IMG/VR virus record: IMGVR_UViG_3300033144_002533
Coordinates: 1 to 24,010 of that record
DNA: 24,010 nucleotides
Source: a virus
Reading direction: 5' to 3' (one strand)
The position numbers and the translations under genes are program-made. This document shows, in pieces, positions 9,802 to 15,991 of this stretch. A model generated the notes under the pieces. The model made no database searches. It had not been told where the DNA came from and was given only the letters and a program-made list of their open reading frames with translations. Within the stretch, counting starts at the first letter, position 1, and each line of letters begins with the position of its first letter.

Positions 9802-10491
9802 TCACTCCGCGATTACTTCGATCATTGCTCCTGTTCTGAACCGTGAGTTGAATTGGTTCGGCAACTGATCGTTTTCTAAAAGGGCCAGTTGCTCGACGTA
9901 AATTTCTTCACCCTGATCTTTGATCTCAGGAGCGTTCTCGAAATTTGCATATAGAATCATGGCCCGACCAAGAATAGCTTGATGAAATCTCACTGGTATC
10001 AGTGAAATATCACCGCTGGCCGCCAACAAGGTGGGCCTGACGTAATAATCCGCCTCGATGGTGTAGATCCCATCGGGTACGGGTTCAAATTTAAGCGAGT
10101 TATCCGGCATGATGATGATGTTGTCGATCGACCCTTGAGTCGTGTCCAGAACGTCACCTTTCCGCTTGTCCCACTCACTAATGAAAACAGGATTTAGATC
10201 TGTTTCGCCGGGCAAAGCAATCATCATAGATTGCTCGTCCCAAAAGACGAGATCCGCCGGTTGCGCCAGATTGTCAACACCCGCTGCTGTGGCGTTGTTA
10301 CCGGCGTCACTAAACGTGCTGCGTAGAAACTTCCAGTTCGCCCACTTCATCTGGATCAGGTTATCGGCTCGCTTCACCCACGCTGCCAGGCGCTCTGCTT
10401 CACCGGATAGATTGGTCACAGCCTGCGGCTCGATACCAGCAGCGCCAACCGATATATGAAGATCCTGCACTAATTCAAGATAGGTACTCAT
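9802..10491 (-). CDS. Head-tail adaptor (connector) protein, gp4-like
   Basis: The 229-residue protein begins with MSTYLELVQDLHISVGAAGI, then a helical stretch with LAAWVKRADNLIQMKWANWK. The middle is rich in strands (DNSLKFEPVPDGIYTIEADY), and two late helices (PVRFHQAILGRAMILYANFE and EEIYVEQLALLENDQ) lead to a basic RFRTGAMIEV tail. This arrangement is typical of proteins that dock under the portal to complete the head and receive the tail. The start overlaps the upstream stop (ATGA), and GGAGG lies 7 bases before the ATG. The following gene is the nozzle-like protein, which is the conserved order adaptor-nozzle. The adaptor role rests on architecture and position. Confidence 0.8.
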   Translation of the reverse strand: MSTYLELVQDLHISVGAAGIEPQAVTNLSGEAERLAAWVKRADNLIQMKWANWKFLRSTFSDAGNNATAAGVDNLAQPADLVFWDEQSMMIALPGETDLNPVFISEWDKRKGDVLDTTQGSIDNIIIMPDNSLKFEPVPDGIYTIEADYYVRPTLLAASGDISLIPVRFHQAILGRAMILYANFENAPEIKDQGEEIYVEQLALLENDQLPNQFNSRFRTGAMIEVIAE

Positions 10492-10799
10492 GCGTTGTCC
10501 TCGGCCTGCCGGGCTGCCTCATCCTCCTTTTCTGCACTGGATACCGCGTCGGGTGTTTGTCTGTTGCGGAAGCCATCGAGGCCGGGCTTCTCTGATTTCT
10601 TGCCGCGCTTTTTCGCGATCTTCTTACGGGCGCTTGTGCGCGCATCATCTTTCTTTTCGGCCGGCTCTGGTTTGTCGGCTTTTAGCTTGCCGATGTACTT
10701 CCAGCCGGAATTGAATTTGCAGCCGTCTTGTTCGTAGTAGATACCATTCATACCGCGAATTTTGACGAAGTGCTGGTCGGGGTCAAATTCTTTGCTCAT
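10488..10799 (-). CDS. Small lysine-rich protein with N-terminal FVKIRG motif
   Basis: This encodes 103 residues. A short folded-looking N-terminus (DPDQHFVKIRGMNGIYYEQD, then NSGWKYIGKL) is followed by a long lysine/alanine/glutamate tail (EKKDDARTSARKKIAKKRGK) that should be disordered. It overlaps both neighbours by ATGA, so it is translated with the upstream basic protein and the downstream adaptor. The VKIRG core resembles FIQVRG and LVRVRG in the two preceding small genes. Function is unknown. Location between the head block and the adaptor, and the strong positive charge, suggest a DNA-contacting or capsid-associated minor protein. Confidence 0.75.
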   Translation of the reverse strand: MSKEFDPDQHFVKIRGMNGIYYEQDGCKFNSGWKYIGKLKADKPEPAEKKDDARTSARKKIAKKRGKKSEKPGLDGFRNRQTPDAVSSAEKEDEAARQAEDNA

Positions 10800-11014
10800 G
10801 GTCGCTTCTTCCTCTGCTGTTTTTTCTTGCGGTTCACTTTGCGTTTCGTTTTAGCTTTCCGCTTCGCTTCCATCTTTTCCACACGATGCGGTTTTCCTTT
10901 TTTGATCTTGCCTCTTTTCTCCCGTTGCTCGTCTTTGAACTGTTCGAGCGGAATCATGCGAAAACCCTTCGGGCCTCCCCTAACTCGAACGAGTTTAGTG
11001 AGCTTGGTCGTCAC
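10796..11014 (-). CDS. Small strongly basic protein with LVRVRG motif
   Basis: The 72-residue protein starts at GTG with a weak CAGG site; no better start exists upstream. It opens with TTKLTKLVRVRGGPKGFRMI and then becomes almost entirely lysine, arginine and glutamine (KAKTKRKVNRKKKQQRKKRP). The predicted charge is extreme for its size. It overlaps the next gene by ATGA and follows the previous one by 9 bases. Function is unknown; nucleic-acid binding or charge neutralisation inside the capsid is plausible from composition alone. The GTG start and small size lower confidence, but the tight packing and the motif shared with its neighbours support it being real. Confidence 0.65.
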   Translation of the reverse strand: MTTKLTKLVRVRGGPKGFRMIPLEQFKDEQREKRGKIKKGKPHRVEKMEAKRKAKTKRKVNRKKKQQRKKRP

Positions 11015-11023
11015 CGCCTGGCA

Positions 11024-11224
11024 CTACTGTTTCTGGTAGGCGTCGTATTCAGATTGCGTCATCATCCGAGTGCCGCCTACAGCAGTACCGCGAACTTGAA
11101 TAAACGCTTCCTCGACATGTGCTGGTTCAGCTTCGACTTCCTCGCCTTTCTGCTCGACCGGGGCCGCTACTTTCTTCGCGACTTTCTTCGCAGCTTTTTT
11201 CTTTGCAGTTTTCTTGCCTGCCAT
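11024..11224 (-). CDS. Small histone-H1-like lysine/alanine-rich protein
   Basis: This encodes 66 residues. The N-terminus is a Lys/Ala repeat resembling histone H1 tails (AGKKTAKKKAAKKVAKKVAA). An acidic patch (EQKGEEVEAEPAHVEEA) and then FIQVRGTAVGGTRMMTQSEY follow. The ribosome site AGGAG lies 8 bases before the ATG inside the end of the upstream gene. The FIQVRG segment is matched by LVRVRG and FVKIRG in the next two genes, which suggests three related or convergent small proteins. The charge pattern suggests binding to DNA or to an acidic capsid surface; no function is known to me. Confidence 0.72.
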   Translation of the reverse strand: MAGKKTAKKKAAKKVAKKVAAPVEQKGEEVEAEPAHVEEAFIQVRGTAVGGTRMMTQSEYDAYQKQ

Positions 11225-11225
11225 G

Positions 11226-11483
11226 TCACAAACTCCTGTGAGGGTACATTGGCCCTGTCAAGCACTTAGGTGCCGGGGTTGAGCCTTCACGCGGATTGTC
11301 AACGTAATCGCATGAAGTGTTCTCGTAGAGCGTGTCGATTTTCTTCACGCCTGAGCAGCCTTCCTCGATCTCACAAGCGGCCAAGAACGGCTCCTTCTCT
11401 TGATCTTTGTCCACCATTTCTGGACTGATAATCAGATCTTCATCTGACATCAAAGTCGGTTGTGGCATCGGTGATTTTCCCAT
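11226..11483 (-). CDS. Small hypothetical protein, first gene after the head-block terminator
   Basis: I chose the ATG at 11483 because GGAGAAAGAAG directly precedes it. The longer in-frame start at 11600 would run through a terminator hairpin and overlap the upstream gene. The 85-residue protein is acidic at first (MSDEDLIISPEMVDKDQEKE) and has four cysteines (CEIEEGC, SCDY and PKC). They are spaced irregularly, so a metal site is not evident. The C-terminus is proline-rich (STPAPKCLTGPMYPHRSL). I do not recognise it. It is followed after one base by the H1-like gene. Confidence 0.65.
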   Translation of the reverse strand: MGKSPMPQPTLMSDEDLIISPEMVDKDQEKEPFLAACEIEEGCSGVKKIDTLYENTSCDYVDNPREGSTPAPKCLTGPMYPHRSL

Positions 11484-11498
11484 CTTCTTTCTCCGGTT

Positions 11499-11527
11499 AA
11501 AAAGAAAGCAGGGGATTGCTCCCCTGC
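11499..11527 (-). terminator. Rho-independent terminator after the head genes
   Basis: Read on the minus strand, GCAGGGGA-GCAA-TCCCCTGC forms a perfect 8-bp stem with a GCAA (GNRA) tetraloop, followed directly by TTTCTTTTT. It lies between the stop of the 91-residue head gene (11539) and the start of the next gene (11483). It should end or attenuate transcripts that carry the capsid and scaffold genes. Confidence 0.88.
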
Positions 11528-11538
11528 CTCCATTGGTT

Positions 11539-11814
11539 TCAACATCCGAGATCGAATGTATGCCCCTTTTCAGAGACATCGTAACCGAGCTTCTTGCCAA
11601 TCGCCTGACGCGGGTTCCCGTTTACCGGGTTCACGCTTTCGGTGATCTTGAAGTCGCTGGATACTTCGGAGTCGAAGTCTTTGCGCTCGCTGAGTCCGTA
11701 CTTCACACCTGAACTCTCATCCGACATGAACGATCCACGGATCGTTGATGCCTTATGAGCAGGAGCGACGTACTCGCCCTTGAAGCCGCCGTGTGTGCTG
11801 TTTGCACTTTCCAT
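11539..11814 (-). CDS. Small hypothetical protein downstream of capsid, possible head accessory
   Basis: I chose the ATG at 11814. Its AGGGGA ribosome site overlaps the TAA stop of the upstream gene (TAAGGGG), whereas the ATG seven codons earlier has none. The 91-residue protein is polar and glycine/serine-rich (ANSTHGGFKGEYVAPAHKAS, KITESVNPVNGNPRQAIGKK), without membrane segments or known motifs. It is the last gene before the terminator and is presumably co-expressed with the capsid. A head-accessory or decoration role is plausible from position only. Confidence 0.68.
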   Translation of the reverse strand: MESANSTHGGFKGEYVAPAHKASTIRGSFMSDESSGVKYGLSERKDFDSEVSSDFKITESVNPVNGNPRQAIGKKLGYDVSEKGHTFDLGC

Positions 11815-11825
11815 AGCGATTCCCC

Positions 11826-12200
11826 TTAGTACCATTGAACGGTTACAACAACATCGCCGTCACCAGCCGCAGCACCCGCATTACTGTTGATTTGCACAAC
11901 AGTATCAGCGGGAAGCTCCGCACCAGCCTTCAACTCTGCCGCAGTGGCAGAGCCACCCAACGGAGCAGTCAAGACTGGAATGCTTGTGGAGAACGGTGCT
12001 GTCAATCCGGCTACGGTATCGATATCGATCACAGTCGGATTCGTCGTAGTCGTAACTGTCACGACATATTCGAATCCAACAACCCGACCGACTTTACCCG
12101 GTGGGCCTTGTATCTGACCAATAACGGTGGCCGTATCCAACGCGACTGCACTGAAGTTGTAAACCCGGCGTCCACTAACGCCATCATAAAAACTTGACAT
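11826..12200 (-). CDS. Putative head decoration protein
   Basis: This 124-residue protein is encoded directly after the major capsid gene with a strong AGGAGGT ribosome site, suggesting high expression. It is beta-rich and small-residue-rich (RRVYNFSAVALDTATVIGQI, VGFEYVVTVTTTTNPTVIDI) and ends in a strand (DGDVVVTVQWY). That composition, size and position are typical of capsid decoration or cement proteins. No sequence family is recognised. The small protein at 19245-19544 has a similar beta-rich flavour. The decoration role is inferred. Confidence 0.78.
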   Translation of the reverse strand: MSSFYDGVSGRRVYNFSAVALDTATVIGQIQGPPGKVGRVVGFEYVVTVTTTTNPTVIDIDTVAGLTAPFSTSIPVLTAPLGGSATAAELKAGAELPADTVVQINSNAGAAAGDGDVVVTVQWY

Positions 12201-12212
12201 AGCTTTAACCTC

Positions 12213-13136
12213 CTACTCAGTAGAGTCCCATTTGAGGATGCGAGCCTGCGCTGCATCGGTGTGGACAAGTCCATAACCGAGCAGTGCGTACCACGCAACG
12301 CCGCGAGATCGACCAAAATCGGTCGGGATCTTACCGCGAATTTCCTCTTGGATTGAGAACGCCTCGACAACCGTATCCTGTCCGAAGAAGAATATGCCAT
12401 CAGAGTTCGTCCAACCTTCCGCTGCGATATTGGTCTGTTCGCAATAGCGAATTCCCTCGTAGCGGCCCTTCTCACCATTCATAATGACATGCCAGCCTTC
12501 GCTGACGTACTGGTGAATCGCTTCCAACTCGTCCTTGAATGCTCTCAAGGTCGTCGGACGCGCCAGCGCCATGTAGTGAGTACCATCGAACGTCGGAATA
12601 TCACGTTCGGCCATTTCATCGGCGATCAGCTTCGCGTGAGCAGCCAAGAACTCTTGAGCGGGTGCGCCTGACGGCGTTCCGTTCGTTGTCACCGAGATCG
12701 TAGTTCCGGCATTACCCACAACACGAATCGGTGTAAGTTCAAACTGCGCATTTGCTGCTGCGTCGAGTGCCTTACGTGCGTCGTTTTTCAAGACCTTATG
12801 AATGATCTCAGTAACCGGATGCTCCGACAGGTCATCAAGTTTCTTGGAGAACGGAACAGAGTTGCCGTATTCCGTCACAGTCAAAGAACTCTGACTGATC
12901 GTGAAATTGCTTTCCGGCATAATATCCGTTTCGTTCAGCGTTCCACCCTGCGTTGCAACGTCTGAATAGACGTTCCAATTGAAGGTGTCGCCTTTGCCTT
13001 TTCCGAATGCCTCACGGGCATCACAGAACTGACGAAAACGCACCATCGGTTGCAGAGCAGTCCTGAGCTTTCTGCTCAGGTTGGCCGACCACATAAAGCC
13101 GCCCAAAGAGTTGGTTTGCCACACTTGTCCAGCCAT
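12213..13136 (-). CDS. Major capsid protein, HK97 fold, N4-gp56-like
   Basis: The 307-residue protein is the shell-forming subunit. Segments recognised as typical of this capsid group are RQFCDAREAFGKGKGDTFNW near residue 45, then EYGNSVPFSKKLDDLSEHPV. Later come IHKVLKNDARKALDAAANAQ, GEKGRYEGIRYCEQTNI, and KIPTDFGRSRGVAWYALLGY near the C-terminus. The perfect AGGAGGT seven bases before the ATG fits the highest-expressed gene of the phage. The gene follows the scaffold candidate by 37 bases and precedes the decoration candidate. No separate protease gene or N-terminal delta domain is visible, consistent with an external scaffold. Confidence 0.93.
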   Translation of the reverse strand: MAGQVWQTNSLGGFMWSANLSRKLRTALQPMVRFRQFCDAREAFGKGKGDTFNWNVYSDVATQGGTLNETDIMPESNFTISQSSLTVTEYGNSVPFSKKLDDLSEHPVTEIIHKVLKNDARKALDAAANAQFELTPIRVVGNAGTTISVTTNGTPSGAPAQEFLAAHAKLIADEMAERDIPTFDGTHYMALARPTTLRAFKDELEAIHQYVSEGWHVIMNGEKGRYEGIRYCEQTNIAAEGWTNSDGIFFFGQDTVVEAFSIQEEIRGKIPTDFGRSRGVAWYALLGYGLVHTDAAQARILKWDSTE

Positions 13137-13173
13137 GACAATTACCTCCTATTTTCGCTCGTTAATTTCATAG

Positions 13174-14439
13174 CTAAACCGGTTGCCCCCTCGACGCTTT
13201 CAATTGCATGAAAGCATCGTGCGGCGACTGCTCACCTTCCGATTCCTCAATCGGTTCAGAGTGAATTGCAGCCCCCGCTGGCGCAGGCATTCGGACTAGC
13301 CCCGTTTTGCGTTCAAGACGATTAGTTTGATCGAGCGTCACGGCAGCGTTGTCAGTGCCAGGCGCAGGGGCCGGCTTCTTGCCAGTATCCTGCGGTTGTC
13401 CTGTAAGACCTCTCACCCATTCTCTCGTTCGGCTTCCTGCTTCGTCCATGACTTGAGCGATTGTCCAGTTCGGATTTTCTCGCTCAATCGTGTCGGTCAT
13501 ATCGTCGGCCATACGATACAGTTTCGTGTCACCCATGATGTCCGGATAGTTCGTCTTGAAGCTGGTATAGCCCTTCTGAACGTCCTTCTTTCTTGATTCT
13601 TGACTCAATCTGCCGTATGCAGCCTCCGCTGCCCGGTTCGCGATCGCATTTTCGTCTATCGGTCGTGTAGGTGTTGCCACCGCACTGTCCCGAATTTTGA
13701 CCAATGTTTTCGCAAGTTTCTTCGCAGCATCTTCCTCAGTTCCTGAGAAAGCTGTGTTAAAGATGTCCGTCGCTTCTTCAAGCAAAACGTCATCCGTCAG
13801 GTCTGCCTGCAAAGGCGCGGATACTGACGAGCGTGTCGGTACTGTTCGCAATCTTGCCGCCAGCGCCGACTCACCCGCTGATAGCTTTTTGTCCCTTTCA
13901 TCGAGTCGCTTCTCGGTCTGCGCAGCATTCTGCATGCGGATCTCCGAGGACAGTCCGATCTGTACCTGGCGCTTCGCATCGGAGAGCGGGATCAGACGTT
14001 CCTGACCGTTCACCTTTGCTTTGACCATTGGCACAGCGCCGTCCATCACAATGAAATCTGCTAGTGGATCACCCTCTAAGTTCGCGGGTAAAGCCACTGG
14101 CGTGTCTGGTGTTGCTTTGTGCATCGGTTGTCGCGATGCCGCACCGTCATTGTGTCCGTATGACGGTGTATCGTCGTGCGTAATGCCGGCTTCGGCATTC
14201 GCCGCTACAATTGCGCCATCGATGGCGGCCTGCGTTTGTGCAAGACCGGGATCACTAGCGATTGCATCTGCAATTTCGTCGTTTCGAGCTTGTTCTTGGC
14301 GTTCGGCCATTGCTTCAAGCTGCACATTTCGTGGGTTGGGGTTGACCACAATCTCTTTGGACGTATCAACGTCCGGATCGATCGTTACTCTTGGCGGCTC
14401 AACATGAGCCGCGCCCTGATGGGTAGCGGTATCATTCAT
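13174..14439 (-). CDS. Capsid scaffolding protein candidate
   Basis: This 421-residue protein is encoded immediately before the major capsid gene and overlaps the upstream stop (ATGA), with AGGAAGG as ribosome site. It is hydrophilic and largely helical: NVQLEAMAERQEQARNDEIA near residue 40, ETEKRLDERDKK-type coiled coil near 190, and charged helices onward. It has long disordered stretches and no cysteine-rich or catalytic motif. A central segment (DFIVMDGAVPMVKAKVNGQE, then RLIPLSDAKRQVQIG) looks globular and may be the part that contacts capsid or portal. Composition, length and position match podoviral scaffolds, which are poorly conserved in sequence. Confidence 0.82.
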   Translation of the reverse strand: MNDTATHQGAAHVEPPRVTIDPDVDTSKEIVVNPNPRNVQLEAMAERQEQARNDEIADAIASDPGLAQTQAAIDGAIVAANAEAGITHDDTPSYGHNDGAASRQPMHKATPDTPVALPANLEGDPLADFIVMDGAVPMVKAKVNGQERLIPLSDAKRQVQIGLSSEIRMQNAAQTEKRLDERDKKLSAGESALAARLRTVPTRSSVSAPLQADLTDDVLLEEATDIFNTAFSGTEEDAAKKLAKTLVKIRDSAVATPTRPIDENAIANRAAEAAYGRLSQESRKKDVQKGYTSFKTNYPDIMGDTKLYRMADDMTDTIERENPNWTIAQVMDEAGSRTREWVRGLTGQPQDTGKKPAPAPGTDNAAVTLDQTNRLERKTGLVRMPAPAGAAIHSEPIEESEGEQSPHDAFMQLKASRGQPV

Positions 14440-14768
14440 TGTCCTTCCTCTCTATAGTTTTCCAACATGACTGCGGCCTGATCGCCGCGTGTCATCGCGT
14501 CAACGCACCAGCTTAAAAAATGTGTCGCTGCTGCTGCTTGTGCCTTCAACTTCAAATACTCCCGTTTGCCTTCTGGCGTGTAAGGATCAAGATCAAACAT
14601 TTCGTTGCGGCAGCGATCGTACTCCTGCTTCGCGCGGCCATGCAAATACTGTCCAGTGTTGGACGTAAGAAATTGTCGAACTTCCTCACCAATAACTGCT
14701 TCAGCGAAATACTCGCGTTCTTGCTCATTTATAAAATCCAAGTCCGATGGCATCGTCGGGTTTGCCAT
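14436..14768 (-). CDS. Conserved small helical phage protein
   Basis: This encodes 110 residues, with AGGAGAAG just upstream of the ATG. The sequence is helical, with NEQEREYFAEAVIGEEVRQF, then GQYLHGRAKQEYDRCRNEMF and KLKAQAAAATHFLSWCVDAM. I associate this pattern with small uncharacterised genes that sit between portal and scaffold in several short-tailed phages. It overlaps the scaffold start by ATGA, suggesting coupled translation and a role in head assembly. No catalytic residues are apparent. Confidence 0.78.
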   Translation of the reverse strand: MANPTMPSDLDFINEQEREYFAEAVIGEEVRQFLTSNTGQYLHGRAKQEYDRCRNEMFDLDPYTPEGKREYLKLKAQAAAATHFLSWCVDAMTRGDQAAVMLENYREEGQ

Positions 14769-14777
14769 GTACTTCTC

Positions 14778-15092
14778 CTATTCGTCGTTGTTGTCGTCGT
14801 CGTCGTCTTTCGCCTTCAACGGATCAGGTTTTACTGCTTTCTCTTTCTCGCTTTTCTCACCGCTAGGCTTAGGCGTGTCCATTGGAGCGCCGTAGGCCGG
14901 TTCACCCTCAGATCCTTCGTGGGCCGGGCCGGGATCTCTCACACCCGTTCGTGGCGACTCCACTTTGCTTCCGCCTCTGTTCCTGCGTCGAGTGCGTTCG
15001 TCGGGCGGCCCTCCTTGTGCATCTTCGACAGCGCCTAGTGTGCCGCGATAGTCGCGAAACACACTTCCTTCACTTGTGATTTTGTCAGCCAT
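14778..15092 (-). CDS. Disordered charged small protein
   Basis: The 104-residue protein has low hydrophobicity and is probably disordered. The N-terminus is mixed (ADKITSEGSVFRDYRGTLGA), the middle is arginine/glycine-rich (ERTRRRNRGGSKVESPRTGV) and the tail is acidic, with runs of aspartate and asparagine at the end. The ribosome site is weak (GGCGGA), and it follows the preceding gene by one base. I do not recognise a family. It lies in the portal-scaffold interval and may be a minor head protein. Confidence 0.65.
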   Translation of the reverse strand: MADKITSEGSVFRDYRGTLGAVEDAQGGPPDERTRRRNRGGSKVESPRTGVRDPGPAHEGSEGEPAYGAPMDTPKPSGEKSEKEKAVKPDPLKAKDDDDDNNDE

Positions 15093-15093
15093 G

Positions 15094-15627
15094 TCAGTAT
15101 CCGCCGCCGCTCATGCCGCCGCCACGACCACCCATAACTGGTGGCTTCGATAGTGATGTTGATGGCCTGCCGCCGCCACCCATACCGCGACCGCGACCGC
15201 CGCCGCCTGGCGCTACCGGTGGCATCGGTTTGCTACGGCCGCCTCTGGTTGCTCTGCCGGTGCCGCCGGCAACCGGTGGCATCGATATTGGTGGCATCGA
15301 TGTCGATGGCCGTGGCTTCACAGCCGGGCGCGGCGCTATGGCTGGCTTCGGCGTGGGTGTGGCAGCCGCAACCTGACCCTGCGCGTTGCTCATGGCACTA
15401 CGCTGGCTCAATGCGTTCGATTGTGCAGTGGCTTGGCCCTGCGCATTACTCATGGCACTGCCTGCACCGCCGCCGGGAGTGCCGCCGGCAACCGGTGGCA
15501 TCGCTGTCGGTGTAGCAGCAGATTGTGCAGCAGCTTGGTTCTGCATATCGCCTGCTCGCGCACGTAAGCCGGTAGATTGACCGTGTGCTGGCGAGCGTCC
15601 TGTACTTCCAATTCCTATTCTTGGCAT
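15094..15627 (-). CDS. Low-complexity Gly/Pro/Ala-rich protein with internal repeats
   Basis: I chose the ATG at 15627 because CGGAGA lies just upstream and the start is one base after the previous stop (TGACATG). The 177-residue protein is made of repeats: SAMSNAQGQ appears twice, MPPVAGGT appears twice, and proline/arginine stretches (KPAIAPRPAVKPRPSTSMPP) follow. The C-terminus is a glycine/arginine-rich tail (GGGGRGRGMGGGGRPSTS) ending SGGGY. There is no folded-domain signal. RGG-type tails often bind nucleic acid, and low-complexity proteins can drive assembly or form tethers; both are speculative here. Its place just after the portal genes suggests a minor virion protein. Confidence 0.72.
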   Translation of the reverse strand: MPRIGIGSTGRSPAHGQSTGLRARAGDMQNQAAAQSAATPTAMPPVAGGTPGGGAGSAMSNAQGQATAQSNALSQRSAMSNAQGQVAAATPTPKPAIAPRPAVKPRPSTSMPPISMPPVAGGTGRATRGGRSKPMPPVAPGGGGRGRGMGGGGRPSTSLSKPPVMGGRGGGMSGGGY

Positions 15628-15628
15628 G

Positions 15629-15991
15629 TCATATCTCCGTTGAACCGATTTCATTGCCATCGTCATCTTCGATGGTCAGGATTTCTTTCGCCGGGGCTTT
15701 TTTGCGACCTTTCTCGCGCACCGTTCTGAACGATGGGTTCAAGTCGTCGTCGAAAACGATCGCGTAATACGTGAAGCCGGGCAGCTTGTCTGGATCTGCC
15801 AGGTGCTTCGCAACCGCAGCGTGATCTGTCTCAAGGAAGCACTGAACAACTTCGTCATGCTCGATGAGCGGCACTTCTTTCACGGCCGGGATCGCTGGTT
15901 GGTCATCTGTGGCCGGCACTTTGGCAACGGCCGCAACGAATTGCTGATCGACGTAAGTCTTTTTTCGTACAACTAGAAAGTTGTGGCTCAT
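15629..15991 (-). CDS. Small hypothetical protein following the portal
   Basis: This encodes 120 residues and overlaps the portal stop by ATGA. It begins MSHNFLVVRKKTYVDQQFVA, with an alanine/proline/valine-rich middle (KVPATDDQPAIPAVKEVPLI). A mixed alpha/beta stretch (VVQCFLETDHAAVAKHLADP, FTYYAIVFDDDLNPSF) precedes an acidic tail (EDDDGNEIGSTEI). I do not recognise the family. Coupling to the portal suggests a role in head or connector assembly. Confidence 0.75.
   Translation of the reverse strand: MSHNFLVVRKKTYVDQQFVAAVAKVPATDDQPAIPAVKEVPLIEHDEVVQCFLETDHAAVAKHLADPDKLPGFTYYAIVFDDDLNPSFRTVREKGRKKAPAKEILTIEDDDGNEIGSTEI

Noticed and set aside
12213-13136. Possible phage T7 gp10-type capsid
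   Set aside because: The motif set (AFGKGKGDTFNWN, EYGNSVPF, GRYEGIRY) fits the N4-gp56-like group rather than T7.
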